Origin: Massilia aurea
GTDB lineage: Bacteria; Pseudomonadota; Gammaproteobacteria; Burkholderiales; Burkholderiaceae_D
Direction: 5' to 3'
Assembly: GCF_014200505.1 (NCBI RefSeq)
Contig: NZ_JACHBX010000001.1
Span: forward strand, 620,001 to 684,000
DNA: 64,000 nucleotides
The notes beneath the pieces were generated by a model, which saw nothing but the letters and a program-made list of their open reading frames with translations, did no database searches and had not been told where the DNA came from. The first letter of the stretch is position 1; every line of letters starts with the position of its first letter. The position numbers were made by a program, and so were the translations under genes. Below are positions 53,631-61,890 of the stretch, one piece after another.

Positions 53631-54154
53631 AGGTAACTCCCGTTGGTTAAAATTGATGACAAAGCATGCGTCAGCAGCTAAGTTGGATAAAGCTTAACAG
53701 TGCCAGTTCCGAATCCTCGGTGCGCTACCGCACCTAATGCAAAAACGCTGTGCGATTTTACAACAGTGGTCAAATTCGCACATTTCTAAGGTGAAACGAA
53801 CTGTAACGACGCTGTCATGTTGCAGATGAAGAGGGTGCACACTGCAGAATGTCATGTTGGGGTCATGCAGGTATAGTGTTGCTTGTGCAGATGACATGGT
53901 GCGGCAGCGTCGTCATGTCTTAGAGAGTTTACAAGATTGCAAGAGTTCCACCAGCGGCGCCAAAACAACGTGTTTTGTGCTCTGCACCATGGTGCTCTCA
54001 GGAATCTTGTCGAATGTTGGATGGCGCACAGACCATGGTGTCTGATGCAGGCAATCTTGAGGCTAGTTAAGCGGAACCGAGATGTTGTCAGGGTGTCACA
54101 CGACACACAGCGACCCGGACCACACAGTCTCACTCTCTATTGGAGCTAATCAAT
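53631..54154. other. Long divergent regulatory region
   Basis: 524 bases between the OmpA gene and the regulator-like gene at 54155. It holds regulon site G (53720), a perfect 12-bp palindrome GCACCATGGTGC (53984-53995), a second ACCATGGTG at 54032, a half-matching dyad GTTGG-atgg-CGCAC (54016-54029) and an inverted pair CAAGATTGC / GCAATCTTG (53932, 54051). Short frames inside are not protein-like. The space suggests long leader RNAs or several promoters. Confidence 0.55.
53720..53733. promoter_or_regulatory. GTRCG-N4-CGYAC dyad, site G
   Basis: GTGCG-ctac-CGCAC, perfect 5+5 dyad, 90 bp upstream of the GTG start of the major OmpA gene. Confidence 0.8.
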
Positions 54155-54757
54155 ATGCATGCAACGACACAGCACAACGCAGCCGAGACCGGCGCAGTGC
54201 ACACCTCCGGCAATTCGGCGCTGATCGAACGCGTCCCACCACAGCCAACCGAGCGCGCACCGATTTCTTTGGCCCCGATCGAGCGCGTGCGTTCGACGTC
54301 TGCCACCCAGCGCCGCATTGAAAACATGCAAAAGCTGATTAATGAGCTCTCGAGCCACGAAATGCTGGCTGATGAAATCGCCTGGTTCCTCAAGTTTTCG
54401 CCGTCGGGTGCCCGCAAGTACATCCGCGACCTGCGTGAAGCCGGCGTGATCGAGCTGGCCCGCTACATCGAAGGCACCGCCACCTACCTGGGCAAGGCCG
54501 TGTACCAGATTTCGCCAGATCCAGACCGCGTCAAGGCGTTCCTGGCAGCGATCTGCCAGCCAAAGCGCGAAGGCGTTGCCCCACGCAAGGAGCGTCCGGG
54601 CCTGCGCGAGCAGAACATGGCTGGCAGCGGTCGTCACTTCCACATTCTGGCCGATGACACCCACTACGCTATCCGCGTCAATCGCAGCCCTGTGGCACGC
54701 GATCCACTCGTTGCAGCACTGTTCGGCCCCCCACCAGGCCAACCTGCAGTCAAGTAA
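54155..54757 (+). CDS. Winged-helix-type DNA-binding protein, uncharacterised
   Basis: A 200-residue protein. Residues about 55-115 look like a winged HTH (MLADEIAWFLKFSPSGARKY recognition region, LREAGVIELARYIEGTATYL wing), followed by a basic linker and the segment HFHILADDTHYAIRVNRSPV. The first 50 residues are probably disordered. I cannot name the family. GGAG precedes the ATG. The gene has an unusually long upstream region shared with the major OmpA gene, so it may regulate or be co-regulated with it. Confidence 0.75.
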   Translation: MHATTQHNAAETGAVHTSGNSALIERVPPQPTERAPISLAPIERVRSTSATQRRIENMQKLINELSSHEMLADEIAWFLKFSPSGARKYIRDLREAGVIELARYIEGTATYLGKAVYQISPDPDRVKAFLAAICQPKREGVAPRKERPGLREQNMAGSGRHFHILADDTHYAIRVNRSPVARDPLVAALFGPPPGQPAVK

Positions 54758-54971
54758 AGCGCCGTAGTTGCGCCCCCGGGCTGGTGCGGTCGAGACCCGC
54801 ACTGGCCACGGTCCTGACGAACGCTGTCGTCCTTCGCCGCGCATTTTGCGCGGTTTTATTTTTTGGGCCGCGTTTTTGCATTGCGTGTGTTGAAAACAAA
54901 TCAATAGTCCTCAACTGACGTGCCATGTCGCTGTGTTTGCGCGACGCACATTCAACCAGATAGGAGTATCG

Positions 54972-55718
54972 ATGTTACCGAGTGCCGAATCGCTGGAAGG
55001 CAAACCCGTACCCAAGGTGACGTTCAAGGCGCGCCCCGACGATCAATGGCGCGATGTGACGTCTGATGAATTGTTCAAGGGCCGCACCGTCGTGGTCTTT
55101 TCGCTGCCCGGGGCGTTCACGCCGACCTGTTCTTCAACACATCTTCCGCGTTACAACGAACTGGCGCCCGTGCTGCGCTCGCATGGTGTCGATGAGGTGC
55201 TGTGTATTTCGGTGAATGACGCCTTCGTCATGAATCAATGGAAAGCAGGGCAGGATGCCGCCAACATCACGGTCATCCCGGACGGCAATGGTGACTTCAC
55301 GACCGGCATGGGCATGCTGGTCGACAAGCGCGACCTTGGTTTTGGCAGCCGCTCGTGGCGTTATTCGATGCTCGTGCGCGACGGTGTGATCGACAAGATC
55401 TTCATCGAGGCCGACAAGGAAGGCGATCCGTTCGAGGTATCCGACGCCGACACGATGCTTGACTACGTTGCGCCGCAGGCCCAGGTGCCCGAGCCGGTGG
55501 TGATGTTTTCGCGGCCCGGTTGCCCGCACTGCGCGCGCGCACGGCAAGCGTTGCAGGAACAGGACATCCATTTCACCGACATTTCTGAAGACCAGAAGAT
55601 CAATTCGATCGTCTTGCGCGGCATCACGGGCCGCATGACATGGCCACAAGTATTCGTTGGTGGTGAATTGATCGGCGGCGCCGACGACGTGCAGGCCTGG
55701 CTCGCCAACCGGACCTGA
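54972..55718 (+). CDS. Peroxiredoxin-glutaredoxin fusion (hybrid Prx5)
   Basis: A 248-residue two-domain enzyme. The Prx5 domain (about 1-165) has the peroxidatic cysteine in PGAFTPTCSSTHLPRY. The glutaredoxin domain (about 175-245) has the redox motif CPHC (RPGCPHCARARQAL) and the GSH-site block GRMTWPQVFVGGELIGG. Such hybrids reduce peroxides with glutathione directly. TAGGAG precedes the ATG. Its stop overlaps the next start (TGATG), coupling it to MtfA-like protease expression. Confidence 0.95.
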   Translation: MLPSAESLEGKPVPKVTFKARPDDQWRDVTSDELFKGRTVVVFSLPGAFTPTCSSTHLPRYNELAPVLRSHGVDEVLCISVNDAFVMNQWKAGQDAANITVIPDGNGDFTTGMGMLVDKRDLGFGSRSWRYSMLVRDGVIDKIFIEADKEGDPFEVSDADTMLDYVAPQAQVPEPVVMFSRPGCPHCARARQALQEQDIHFTDISEDQKINSIVLRGITGRMTWPQVFVGGELIGGADDVQAWLANRT

Positions 55719-56608
55719 TGATGGAAGCGCTTGCTGTCGGGTTGCTGGGCGTCGTCATCCTGGCTGCCTGGCTGGTGCCCAAGTGGCGCCTGCGCCGCGC
55801 CGTATCCCGGCCGCTGCCGCCTCAGCATGTTGCAATCCTGGCGCGCAATGTCATGCAATACAGCGGCATGGATGACGTGCAGCGGCAACAACTGGGGCGG
55901 ATGGTCCAGCATTTTCTGCATCAAAAGAAGTTTGTCGGCTGCGCCGGGCTCGAACTGACCGACGAGATGCGCGTGACGATTGCAGGCCAGGCGTGCTTGC
56001 TGCTGCTGGGGCGTATCGGCGGTCACGAAAAGCCGGTCAGTTATCCGACGCTCGAGATGGTCCTGGTGTATCCGGGGGCGTTTCTGGCGCCGCGCAAGCA
56101 GATCGATGTCTCCGGCGTGGTGACCGAAGAGCGGCAGGACTTGCTGGGTGAATCGTGGGGCGATGGGCGCGTCATCCTGTCGTGGGATCATGTGCGGCGC
56201 GGCCATACTGCCAATGCGCCTGGTCACAATGTCGTGCTGCACGAGTTTGCGCATCAGCTCGACAGCGAGTCCGGCAACACAAATGGCGCGCCGTATCTGG
56301 GCAGTAGCGAGCGCTACCGTAGTTGGTCGGAGGTGTTGTCGCGTGATTACGCGAACTTGCGGCACGACGCCATGTGGGGCAGGCAGGGTGTGCTGGACCA
56401 TTACGGCGCCACCAATCCCGCCGAATTTTTCGCTGTCGCCACGGAAAGCTTCTTCGAGCAACCGCACCAGCTCGCCGCGCGCCATCCGGCGTTGTACGAC
56501 GAATTCCTCAAGTATTACAGGATCGATCCACGTCAATGGCAAAGTACCCCGCCTGCGCCCGTGGAGGAACCGCCGCAGTATGGCGTGGTCTATGGACAGT
56601 GGCGCTGA
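55718..56608 (+). CDS. MtfA family zinc peptidase (M90)
   Basis: A 296-residue protein of the M90/MtfA family. N-terminal hydrophobic helix (about 5-22), then the zinc site HEFAHQLDSE (HExxH) with the downstream FFAVATESFFEQP segment that supplies the third ligand. E. coli MtfA binds Mlc and controls glucose phosphotransferase genes; longer membrane-anchored forms like this occur in betaproteobacteria. It overlaps the peroxiredoxin gene by one base; a second ATG 3 bases later is also possible. Confidence 0.92.
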   Translation: MMEALAVGLLGVVILAAWLVPKWRLRRAVSRPLPPQHVAILARNVMQYSGMDDVQRQQLGRMVQHFLHQKKFVGCAGLELTDEMRVTIAGQACLLLLGRIGGHEKPVSYPTLEMVLVYPGAFLAPRKQIDVSGVVTEERQDLLGESWGDGRVILSWDHVRRGHTANAPGHNVVLHEFAHQLDSESGNTNGAPYLGSSERYRSWSEVLSRDYANLRHDAMWGRQGVLDHYGATNPAEFFAVATESFFEQPHQLAARHPALYDEFLKYYRIDPRQWQSTPPAPVEEPPQYGVVYGQWR

Positions 56609-56653
56609 ACACTGACGTCATCAAATTGATGGCGACCGCCTGTGACAGGGTGC

Positions 56654-56667
56654 GTGCGGCGCCGTAC
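56654..56667. promoter_or_regulatory. GTRCG-N4-CGYAC dyad, site I
   Basis: GTGCG-gcgc-CGTAC, full consensus match, 55 bp upstream of the glycine-zipper stress protein gene at 56723. Confidence 0.78.
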
Positions 56668-56722
56668 AGATGGGTCGCTGCCGCGGGCGCATGCTGGCCT
56701 CTCTATCCAGGAGAACTTGCCC

Positions 56723-57277
56723 ATGTCTATGATCATCGCAGGACGTTTCCAGCTTCAGGACGAGGTGGACCGCGCACGCAGCGCACTGGTCGACGCCGGT
56801 TTTGAAGCCGATCGCATCAGCGGCTTCTATCTGAGCCAGCCGGGTCAGCACGATATGACGCCCATTGGCGGCGACAATTTGCAGTCGCCCGGTGCGAAGG
56901 ATACGCCCGAAGGCGTTGTCCAGGGCGTGGCGACAGGTGGTGCGGTGGGCGTGGCGGTTGGTGCGGCAACGTCGCCGATCACCGGTCCGATCGGCCCGAT
57001 TGTTGGCGGTCTCGTGGGCGGGCATATCGGTTCGCTGTTCAGCTTTTCGAAAATGAAGGACCGGGGCGAAGCGGAAGAGGGTGGCGAAAACGCAGTCGCG
57101 CCGCGCACGGCCGGCATGCTGGTGGCGGTCGCGTTCACCGACCCCGCGCTGGAAGCCCGCGCCGTCGACCTGCTGCGCGGGCTCGGCGCACATCATATCG
57201 AGCGTGCGCAGGGCAATATAGTCGCTGGGGACTGGGCCGATTTCGATCCATCGAGCCTGCCGGACGTGATTGCCTGA
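56723..57277 (+). CDS. Glycine-zipper stress protein, uncharacterised
   Basis: A 184-residue protein. N-terminal ferredoxin-like segment (IIAGRFQLQDEVDRARSALV, DAGFEADRISGFYLSQPGQH) as in general-stress YflT-type domains, a glycine-zipper membrane segment (about 72-110; GVAVGAATSPITGPIGPIVG) and a C-terminal segment (LVAVAFTDPALEARAVDLLR ... GLGAHHIERAQG) that repeats the N-terminal fold. No signal peptide. AGGAGA precedes the ATG and regulon site I lies 55 bp upstream. Confidence 0.82.
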   Translation: MSMIIAGRFQLQDEVDRARSALVDAGFEADRISGFYLSQPGQHDMTPIGGDNLQSPGAKDTPEGVVQGVATGGAVGVAVGAATSPITGPIGPIVGGLVGGHIGSLFSFSKMKDRGEAEEGGENAVAPRTAGMLVAVAFTDPALEARAVDLLRGLGAHHIERAQGNIVAGDWADFDPSSLPDVIA

Positions 57278-57330
57278 GCGGGGCAGTGGGATTCGGCTGA
57301 TCCCGCTTGTGTATCTGCACCCGGCAGGAT

Positions 57331-57909
57331 TCAGGTCCTAGCCGTTGAGCCCGGCTTGAGCGTCTTGAGTGTGGCGTTGTGGAGCTGTATTTTCTCCAGC
57401 GCAGCGCCCACTTGCGAAAACTGGCCCCTGGCGATGCTCCCGACCAGTAACAGAATCCCGCCAACCAGCCCGGTAACTTCGCCAATGACACCGATGCGGC
57501 GGATTTTTTCGGCTGCATCTGCCGTCAATGCCATCAAGCGGTGTTGTGGCTCTCTCAGATCGCGGATCACGAACGTGGCCGCGTCGGCGTACAGCGCATG
57601 GGCGTACTGGCGCAGCAATCGCTCATCGTCTGTCAATGCGCGCATCAGGGCCTTCTGCGCATCCGGCATGGTGCGATCGTTGTAGCCAGCAATCTCTTGC
57701 AGAATACGTTCGTGCAGGTCATCGGCGATACAGACCACGCTGTCGGCCAGGTCAACGACGCACTGCATATTTGATAGCGCATTGGCGCGAGCGGCACCGT
57801 CCACATCGCACCCGGCTGCGGCCGCTTGCTGGCGCGGCGTGGTCGATGGTAGCGTCGTGTTTGCGTCGTCGGATGCCGGATCGGGATTGCTGTGTGAAGA
57901 AGTCGCCAT
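57331..57909 (-). CDS. Uncharacterised protein with one membrane span
   Basis: A 192-residue protein: a disordered Ser/Thr/Pro-rich start (about 1-30), a helical body (about 45-140; DLHERILQEIAGYNDRTMPD) and one hydrophobic segment (GVIGEVTGLVGGILLLVGSI) near residue 150. No family recognised. GGGGAAT precedes the ATG. It follows the lipoprotein gene by 11 bp, so they form an operon, and the two may act together at the envelope. Confidence 0.75.
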   Translation of the reverse strand: MATSSHSNPDPASDDANTTLPSTTPRQQAAAAGCDVDGAARANALSNMQCVVDLADSVVCIADDLHERILQEIAGYNDRTMPDAQKALMRALTDDERLLRQYAHALYADAATFVIRDLREPQHRLMALTADAAEKIRRIGVIGEVTGLVGGILLLVGSIARGQFSQVGAALEKIQLHNATLKTLKPGSTART

Positions 57910-57920
57910 GATATTCCCCA

Positions 57921-58760
57921 TTATTCGGCGCTGAGAGCGTCGCGGATCAGATTCAGGTCGTGAACATAGCCCGCCAGTATGCGGCGCGTTTCCTCGCTGC
58001 TGAGCTTATCCATGTTCTCACGCATTTTCTGGTGGCCCAATGCCACCTTGGTCAGGCCCTGCTGGGCCAGCTTGTAACGACGGTCGATCAGCTTGTATTC
58101 GGCTGTCTTGTTTTGCAGGTGTACCTTGGCCAGCGTTACCAGCATGCGATCGGTATTGCGGTTGGCCATCGGAATTTCGGCATTGAAGAGGCCGAGCACG
58201 GTCTTGCGTTCATTCTCGTTGGCCTTTTCATAGATGCGGGTGAGGACGATCATGGCATCGATCAGCGTCTGCACATCGGCATTGCCATCGCGCACCATCG
58301 TGTCGACGCTGCGGTTCTGATAGCGGGACGTGATCACCCGCGTCAGCAGTCGGGTCATCCCTGTATAGGCCGCCACGTGCCGCTGCTGCAAGCCCGAGTC
58401 TGTCATCGCCTTGAGACCGGTTCCCAGATCATCGATGCGCCCCGACAAGTCGTACCGGCCATCGCCCGCCAGCAAACTCAGTGTCTGCATATACAACACG
58501 AGCGTCTTCTGAATCGCGACAAAATCATCAAACACCGCCCGCCGCCGCGCATCGGTATCGCGCGCCACGCGCTCGGCCTGGGGCGACAGATACGGCGACT
58601 CGCGATCATACGTATCCCGATACCGCCGCGACAGCTCCGCATACCCGCCCAGCCTGGCCGACGCATCCGCAAACTCCCGTACCTCACCCAAGCTGACTTG
58701 CCCCGTCGAAGCACACCCGGCCACCAACAGCCCCACCAGCACCAGCACCCTGCGCGCCAT
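57921..58760 (-). CDS. Helical lipoprotein, uncharacterised
   Basis: A 279-residue lipoprotein: signal peptide with lipobox VAGC (about C16), then an all-helical, strongly charged chain (for example ASARLGGYAELSRRYRDTYD, IVLTRIYEKANENERKTVLG) with no recognised domain. AGGAGG precedes the ATG. First gene of a two-gene unit. The repeat cluster at 58.86-59.30 kb lies directly upstream. Confidence 0.78.
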   Translation of the reverse strand: MARRVLVLVGLLVAGCASTGQVSLGEVREFADASARLGGYAELSRRYRDTYDRESPYLSPQAERVARDTDARRRAVFDDFVAIQKTLVLYMQTLSLLAGDGRYDLSGRIDDLGTGLKAMTDSGLQQRHVAAYTGMTRLLTRVITSRYQNRSVDTMVRDGNADVQTLIDAMIVLTRIYEKANENERKTVLGLFNAEIPMANRNTDRMLVTLAKVHLQNKTAEYKLIDRRYKLAQQGLTKVALGHQKMRENMDKLSSEETRRILAGYVHDLNLIRDALSAE

Positions 58761-58860
58761 ACGACCTCCTGCACCACAAAATCCCATTCTTCCCACCCAC
58801 CTGCCACATAACTTTGTTATTCCTCAATATCCACCCATTAACACCAGCAAAATAAACATG

Positions 58861-58921
58861 AGGGTCAGAGTCGAATTAAATGACAACTTTAAAAGTTATC
58901 AAACAATTCGACTCTGACCCT
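58861..58921. repeat. AGGGTCAGAGTCGAATT palindromic element, copy 1
   Basis: A 61-bp near-perfect palindrome. The 17-bp ends AGGGTCAGAGTCGAATT / AATTCGACTCTGACCCT are exact, and the inner TGACAACTTT / AAAGTTATCA arm has one mismatch. Confidence 0.92.
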
Positions 58922-58999
58922 AATTGATTAGTAATTGATTTTAAGGAAGTCGATAATGCAACAATCTTCTTGTGAATTGATTCGCGGATGTTACTCAAT

Positions 59000-59016
59000 A
59001 ATTCGACTCTGACCCT
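59000..59016. repeat. AATTCGACTCTGACCCT half element
   Basis: A single 17-bp end without its partner, preceded by CTCAATA, the same flank as the half copy at 59285. Confidence 0.85.
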
Positions 59017-59139
59017 CATTAAATACAAGGGAAAAAAGCAGCTAAGCGGAAACAAACAGCACCTCGCAGAGCAATCAATTTTCTAGCGAACATTGATCGG
59101 CGAAGTCCTGGCAGCTTTGGGGATCAGCGGCAACAAAAA

Positions 59140-59210
59140 CAATGAGGGTCAGAGTCGAATTAAATGACAACTTTTAAAGTTGTCAAACAATTCGACTCTG
59201 ACCCTCATTG
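59140..59210. repeat. AGGGTCAGAGTCGAATT palindromic element, copy 2
   Basis: A 71-bp element. The ends CAATGAGGGTCAGAGTCG and onward pair exactly for 22 bp with the right end; the inner 10-bp arm TGACAACTTT / AAAGTTGTCA (59165-59185) is also perfect. It would fold into one long hairpin. Confidence 0.93.
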
Positions 59211-59284
59211 TTGGGTAAGAGCTTTGGCGATATTAACCTTCAGGTGACATCGAATCAGCGAGTGGTGTGACAAAGTTTCTCAAT

Positions 59285-59301
59285 AATTCGACTCTGACCC
59301 T
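59285..59301. repeat. AATTCGACTCTGACCCT half element
   Basis: A second lone 17-bp end, preceded by CTCAATA, ending 7 bp before the rhlE stop codon on the opposite strand. Confidence 0.85.
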
Positions 59302-59308
59302 GATTGGG

Positions 59309-60682
59309 TTAGCGGTCGCGGCGTACTGCGGAGGCGGGGCGTGGGCCGCTGCGTTTTGCGGCTGCGGGGGCGCCGCCGGGGGTGCGGGGCTTGTTGCCGC
59401 CGCCGCCGTTACCACCACCGCCGCCGCCGTTACCACGACCACCGCCGTTGCCGCCGCCTGGACGACCGCCGCGGCCGGTGTGGCCTGGGGCGCCGCTGCG
59501 CAGCTGGATTGGTTGTGGCTTGGCGTTCATGTCCGGCTCGAAGCCTTCGATGACTTCGCGTGGCAGCGTTTGCTTGATCAGCTTTTCGATGTCTTTCAAC
59601 ATCTGGTGTTCGTCAACGCACACCAGCGAGACTGCTTCACCCGTCGCGCCGGCACGGCCCGTACGGCCGATGCGGTGGACGTAGTCTTCCGGAATGTTTG
59701 GCAGGTCGTAGTTCACCACGTGTGGCAACTGGTCGATGTCGATGCCGCGCGCGGCGATGTCGGTGGCGACCAGCACTTGCAGGCTGCCGTCCTTGAACTC
59801 GGCCAGCGCCTTGGTGCGTGCCGACTGGCTCTTGTTGCCGTGGATCGCCATGGCGCCGATGCTGTCCTTGCCCAGTTGCTCGACCAGCTTGTTGGCGCCG
59901 TGCTTGGTGCGCGTGAAGACCAGCACCTGCGTCCAGTTGTTGGACTTGATCAGGTGCGACAGCAGCGGGTGCTTCTTGTCGCGGTCGACCGGGTGGATCT
60001 TCTGTGCGATGACTTCAACGGTCGAGTTGCGGCGCGCCACTTCGATCATCTGCGGGTTGTTCAGCAGGCGGTCGGCCAGCGTCTTGATCTCTTCCGAGAA
60101 CGTGGCCGAGAACAGCAGGTTCTGGCGCTTGGCCGGCAGCAGCGCCAGCACTTTGCGGATGTCGTGGATGAAGCCCATGTCCAGCATGCGGTCGGCTTCG
60201 TCCAGAATCAGGATTTCAACTTTCGACAGGTCGACGGTGCCCTGGCCAGCGTGGTCCAGCAGGCGGCCTGGCGTGGCGACGAGGATGTCGACGCCATGCT
60301 TGAGCAGCTTGATCTGTGGGTTGATGCCGACGCCGCCAAAGATGACGGCCGAGTTCAGGTTCGTGTACGTGCCATACAGGCGCACGCTTTCCTCGACCTG
60401 GGCCGCGAGTTCGCGGGTCGGGGTCAGGACCAGCGCGCGGATCACGCGTGGCGAGGTCTTGTTTTTCTGCGCTGCGCCGATCGTGTCGGTCGACAGGCGA
60501 TGCAGGATCGGCAGCGTAAAGCCGGCTGTCTTGCCGGTACCGGTCTGGGCGCCGGCGAGCAGGTCGCCGCCGTTCAGCACGGTTGGGATGGCCTGGCTCT
60601 GGATCGGGGTCGGGGCGGTATAGCCTTGTTCGGTTACCGCGCGCACGATCGCGTCAGAAAGACCAAGTGAAGAAAATGACAT
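59309..60682 (-). CDS. rhlE: DEAD-box RNA helicase RhlE
   Basis: A 457-residue DEAD-box helicase. Motifs in order: Q motif ([14 protein letters not shown]), [48 protein letters not shown] and [10 protein letters not shown]. The C-terminal tail (about 385-457) is Gly/Asn/Arg-rich and probably binds RNA. RhlE acts in ribosome assembly and RNA turnover. The ATG is chosen because the helicase core begins at once; the upstream frame is not conserved, and there is no clear ribosome site. A dyad AGTGAA-N6-TTCACT (60812-60829) lies in its upstream region. Confidence 0.93.
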   Translation of the reverse strand: MSFSSLGLSDAIVRAVTEQGYTAPTPIQSQAIPTVLNGGDLLAGAQTGTGKTAGFTLPILHRLSTDTIGAAQKNKTSPRVIRALVLTPTRELAAQVEESVRLYGTYTNLNSAVIFGGVGINPQIKLLKHGVDILVATPGRLLDHAGQGTVDLSKVEILILDEADRMLDMGFIHDIRKVLALLPAKRQNLLFSATFSEEIKTLADRLLNNPQMIEVARRNSTVEVIAQKIHPVDRDKKHPLLSHLIKSNNWTQVLVFTRTKHGANKLVEQLGKDSIGAMAIHGNKSQSARTKALAEFKDGSLQVLVATDIAARGIDIDQLPHVVNYDLPNIPEDYVHRIGRTGRAGATGEAVSLVCVDEHQMLKDIEKLIKQTLPREVIEGFEPDMNAKPQPIQLRSGAPGHTGRGGRPGGGNGGGRGNGGGGGGNGGGGNKPRTPGGAPAAAKRSGPRPASAVRRDR

Positions 60683-60865
60683 AGATTTTTTCAGTAAAAA
60701 AAGCGGCCCGTCGCCATGCTTGGCGGCAGTCCTGGAATCGGATTGATCGATGCAGGCGCGCAAGCTAGCGGGCGCCCGGACGCTGCCGCAAAGGCGGCTG
60801 GCAGGGATTATAGTGAAGTGTATTTCACTGTAGAAAGTATTTGATGCAGAACTCTGTAACGTATT

Positions 60866-60911
60866 GTACAAAAGCGCAGGCCACTGGCAAGCACCGCCTG
60901 CGAGTGGCCTG
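60866..60911 (-). terminator. Probable terminator of suhB
   Basis: On the minus strand CAGGCCACT / AGTGGCCTG (9 bp, 17-base loop) is followed by CGCTTTTGT, placed 19 bp after the suhB stop codon. Confidence 0.55.
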
Positions 60912-60929
60912 ATTGTTACAACGTGTATT

Positions 60930-61718
60930 TTACGCGAAAGGCGACAACAGCGGGACAAGCGCGCCGAAAACCTTCGGGCCAGCGGCGATCACGTCGCCCT
61001 TGTTCAGGTAATCGGACTCGCCGCTGAACTCGCCGACGATGCCACCAGCTTCGGTCACCAGGAGTGCGCCGGCGGCGATGTCCCAGATCTTCAGGTTCTT
61101 TTCAAAGAAGCCGTCGATGCGGCCGGCGGCCACGTTGGCCAGTTCCAGCGCTGCCGAACCGCCGCTGCGCACGCCATGACTGCGCGAGGCGACGACTTCG
61201 TACATGCGCAGGTATTCAGCCAGTGCGCGTGGATCCGGACCATGGCCCGACGAGAGCAGGGCGCGGCCGATCCGCTCGGTGCTGCGCACGCGGATACGCT
61301 TGTCGTTCAGGTAGGCGCCGCCGCCCTTGGTGGCGGTGAACAGGTCGTTGCGGACCGGGTCGTAGACCAGGCCGTTCGTGATCACGCCGCGCTGCTTGAG
61401 CGCAATCGAGATGCAATAGTTAGGGTAGCCGTGCAGGAAGTTGGTGGTGCCATCGATCGGGTCGATGATCCACACGTTTTCACTCTCGTCGTTCAGATTG
61501 GCTGATGCACCGCTTTCCTCGGCCAGGATGGCATGGCCCGGATACGCCTTGAGCAGCGTTTCGACGATCTCATGCTCCGCCGCCTGGTCGACGTCGGTGA
61601 CGAAATCGTTGTGTTGCTTTTCCGAAACGACGATGCGGTCGATGTCGAAGGACGCACGGTTGATGACGGTGGCGGCGCGGCGGGCGGCCTTGATGGCCGT
61701 GTTGAGCATTGGGTGCAT
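60930..61718 (-). CDS. suhB: Inositol monophosphatase family protein SuhB
   Basis: A 262-residue Mg-dependent phosphatase. Motifs: AEESGAS, the metal site [15 protein letters not shown] and the late [15 protein letters not shown]. It hydrolyses inositol-1-phosphate and, in E. coli, SuhB also joins the rRNA transcription antitermination complex. GGAAAAG precedes the ATG. It is upstream of rhlE on the same strand but separated by a terminator-like hairpin, and divergent from trmJ, a gene order common in betaproteobacteria. Confidence 0.94.
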   Translation of the reverse strand: MHPMLNTAIKAARRAATVINRASFDIDRIVVSEKQHNDFVTDVDQAAEHEIVETLLKAYPGHAILAEESGASANLNDESENVWIIDPIDGTTNFLHGYPNYCISIALKQRGVITNGLVYDPVRNDLFTATKGGGAYLNDKRIRVRSTERIGRALLSSGHGPDPRALAEYLRMYEVVASRSHGVRSGGSAALELANVAAGRIDGFFEKNLKIWDIAAGALLVTEAGGIVGEFSGESDYLNKGDVIAAGPKVFGALVPLLSPFA

Positions 61719-61890
61719 GGAGGCTTTTCCGTAAGAACGCGAACGCCCACTCACGCACCGAAGGGGCGTCGTGAACGATCAGCTATTGAAGAGTGATTAA
61801 AGAGCAGGGTGGCGCCGGAACCCGTTACAATCCGGGGCTTGCCCCCGCTACCGTAAAACCGTCCGCACCACGCGATGGTCGCTATTGTAA

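Larger units (their letters stand above)
58761..59308. other. Repeat-filled intergenic region
   Basis: 548 bases between the lipoprotein gene and rhlE with no gene. It contains two complete palindromic elements and two half copies of the AGGGTCAGAGTCGAATT sequence, separated by AT-rich unique spacers of about 80-130 bp. The last half copy ends 7 bp from the rhlE stop codon. Confidence 0.8.

Noticed and set aside
53854-54045. 63-codon frame in the gap before 54155
   Set aside because: Cys-rich nonsense translation, no ribosome site.
58861-59301. CRISPR array
   Set aside because: The repeats are palindromic, occur in both orientations and as halves, and lack regular spacer length.
59267-60670. 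467-codon plus-strand frame across rhlE
   Set aside because: Antisense shadow; low-complexity start and no domain, whereas the minus strand has every DEAD-box motif.
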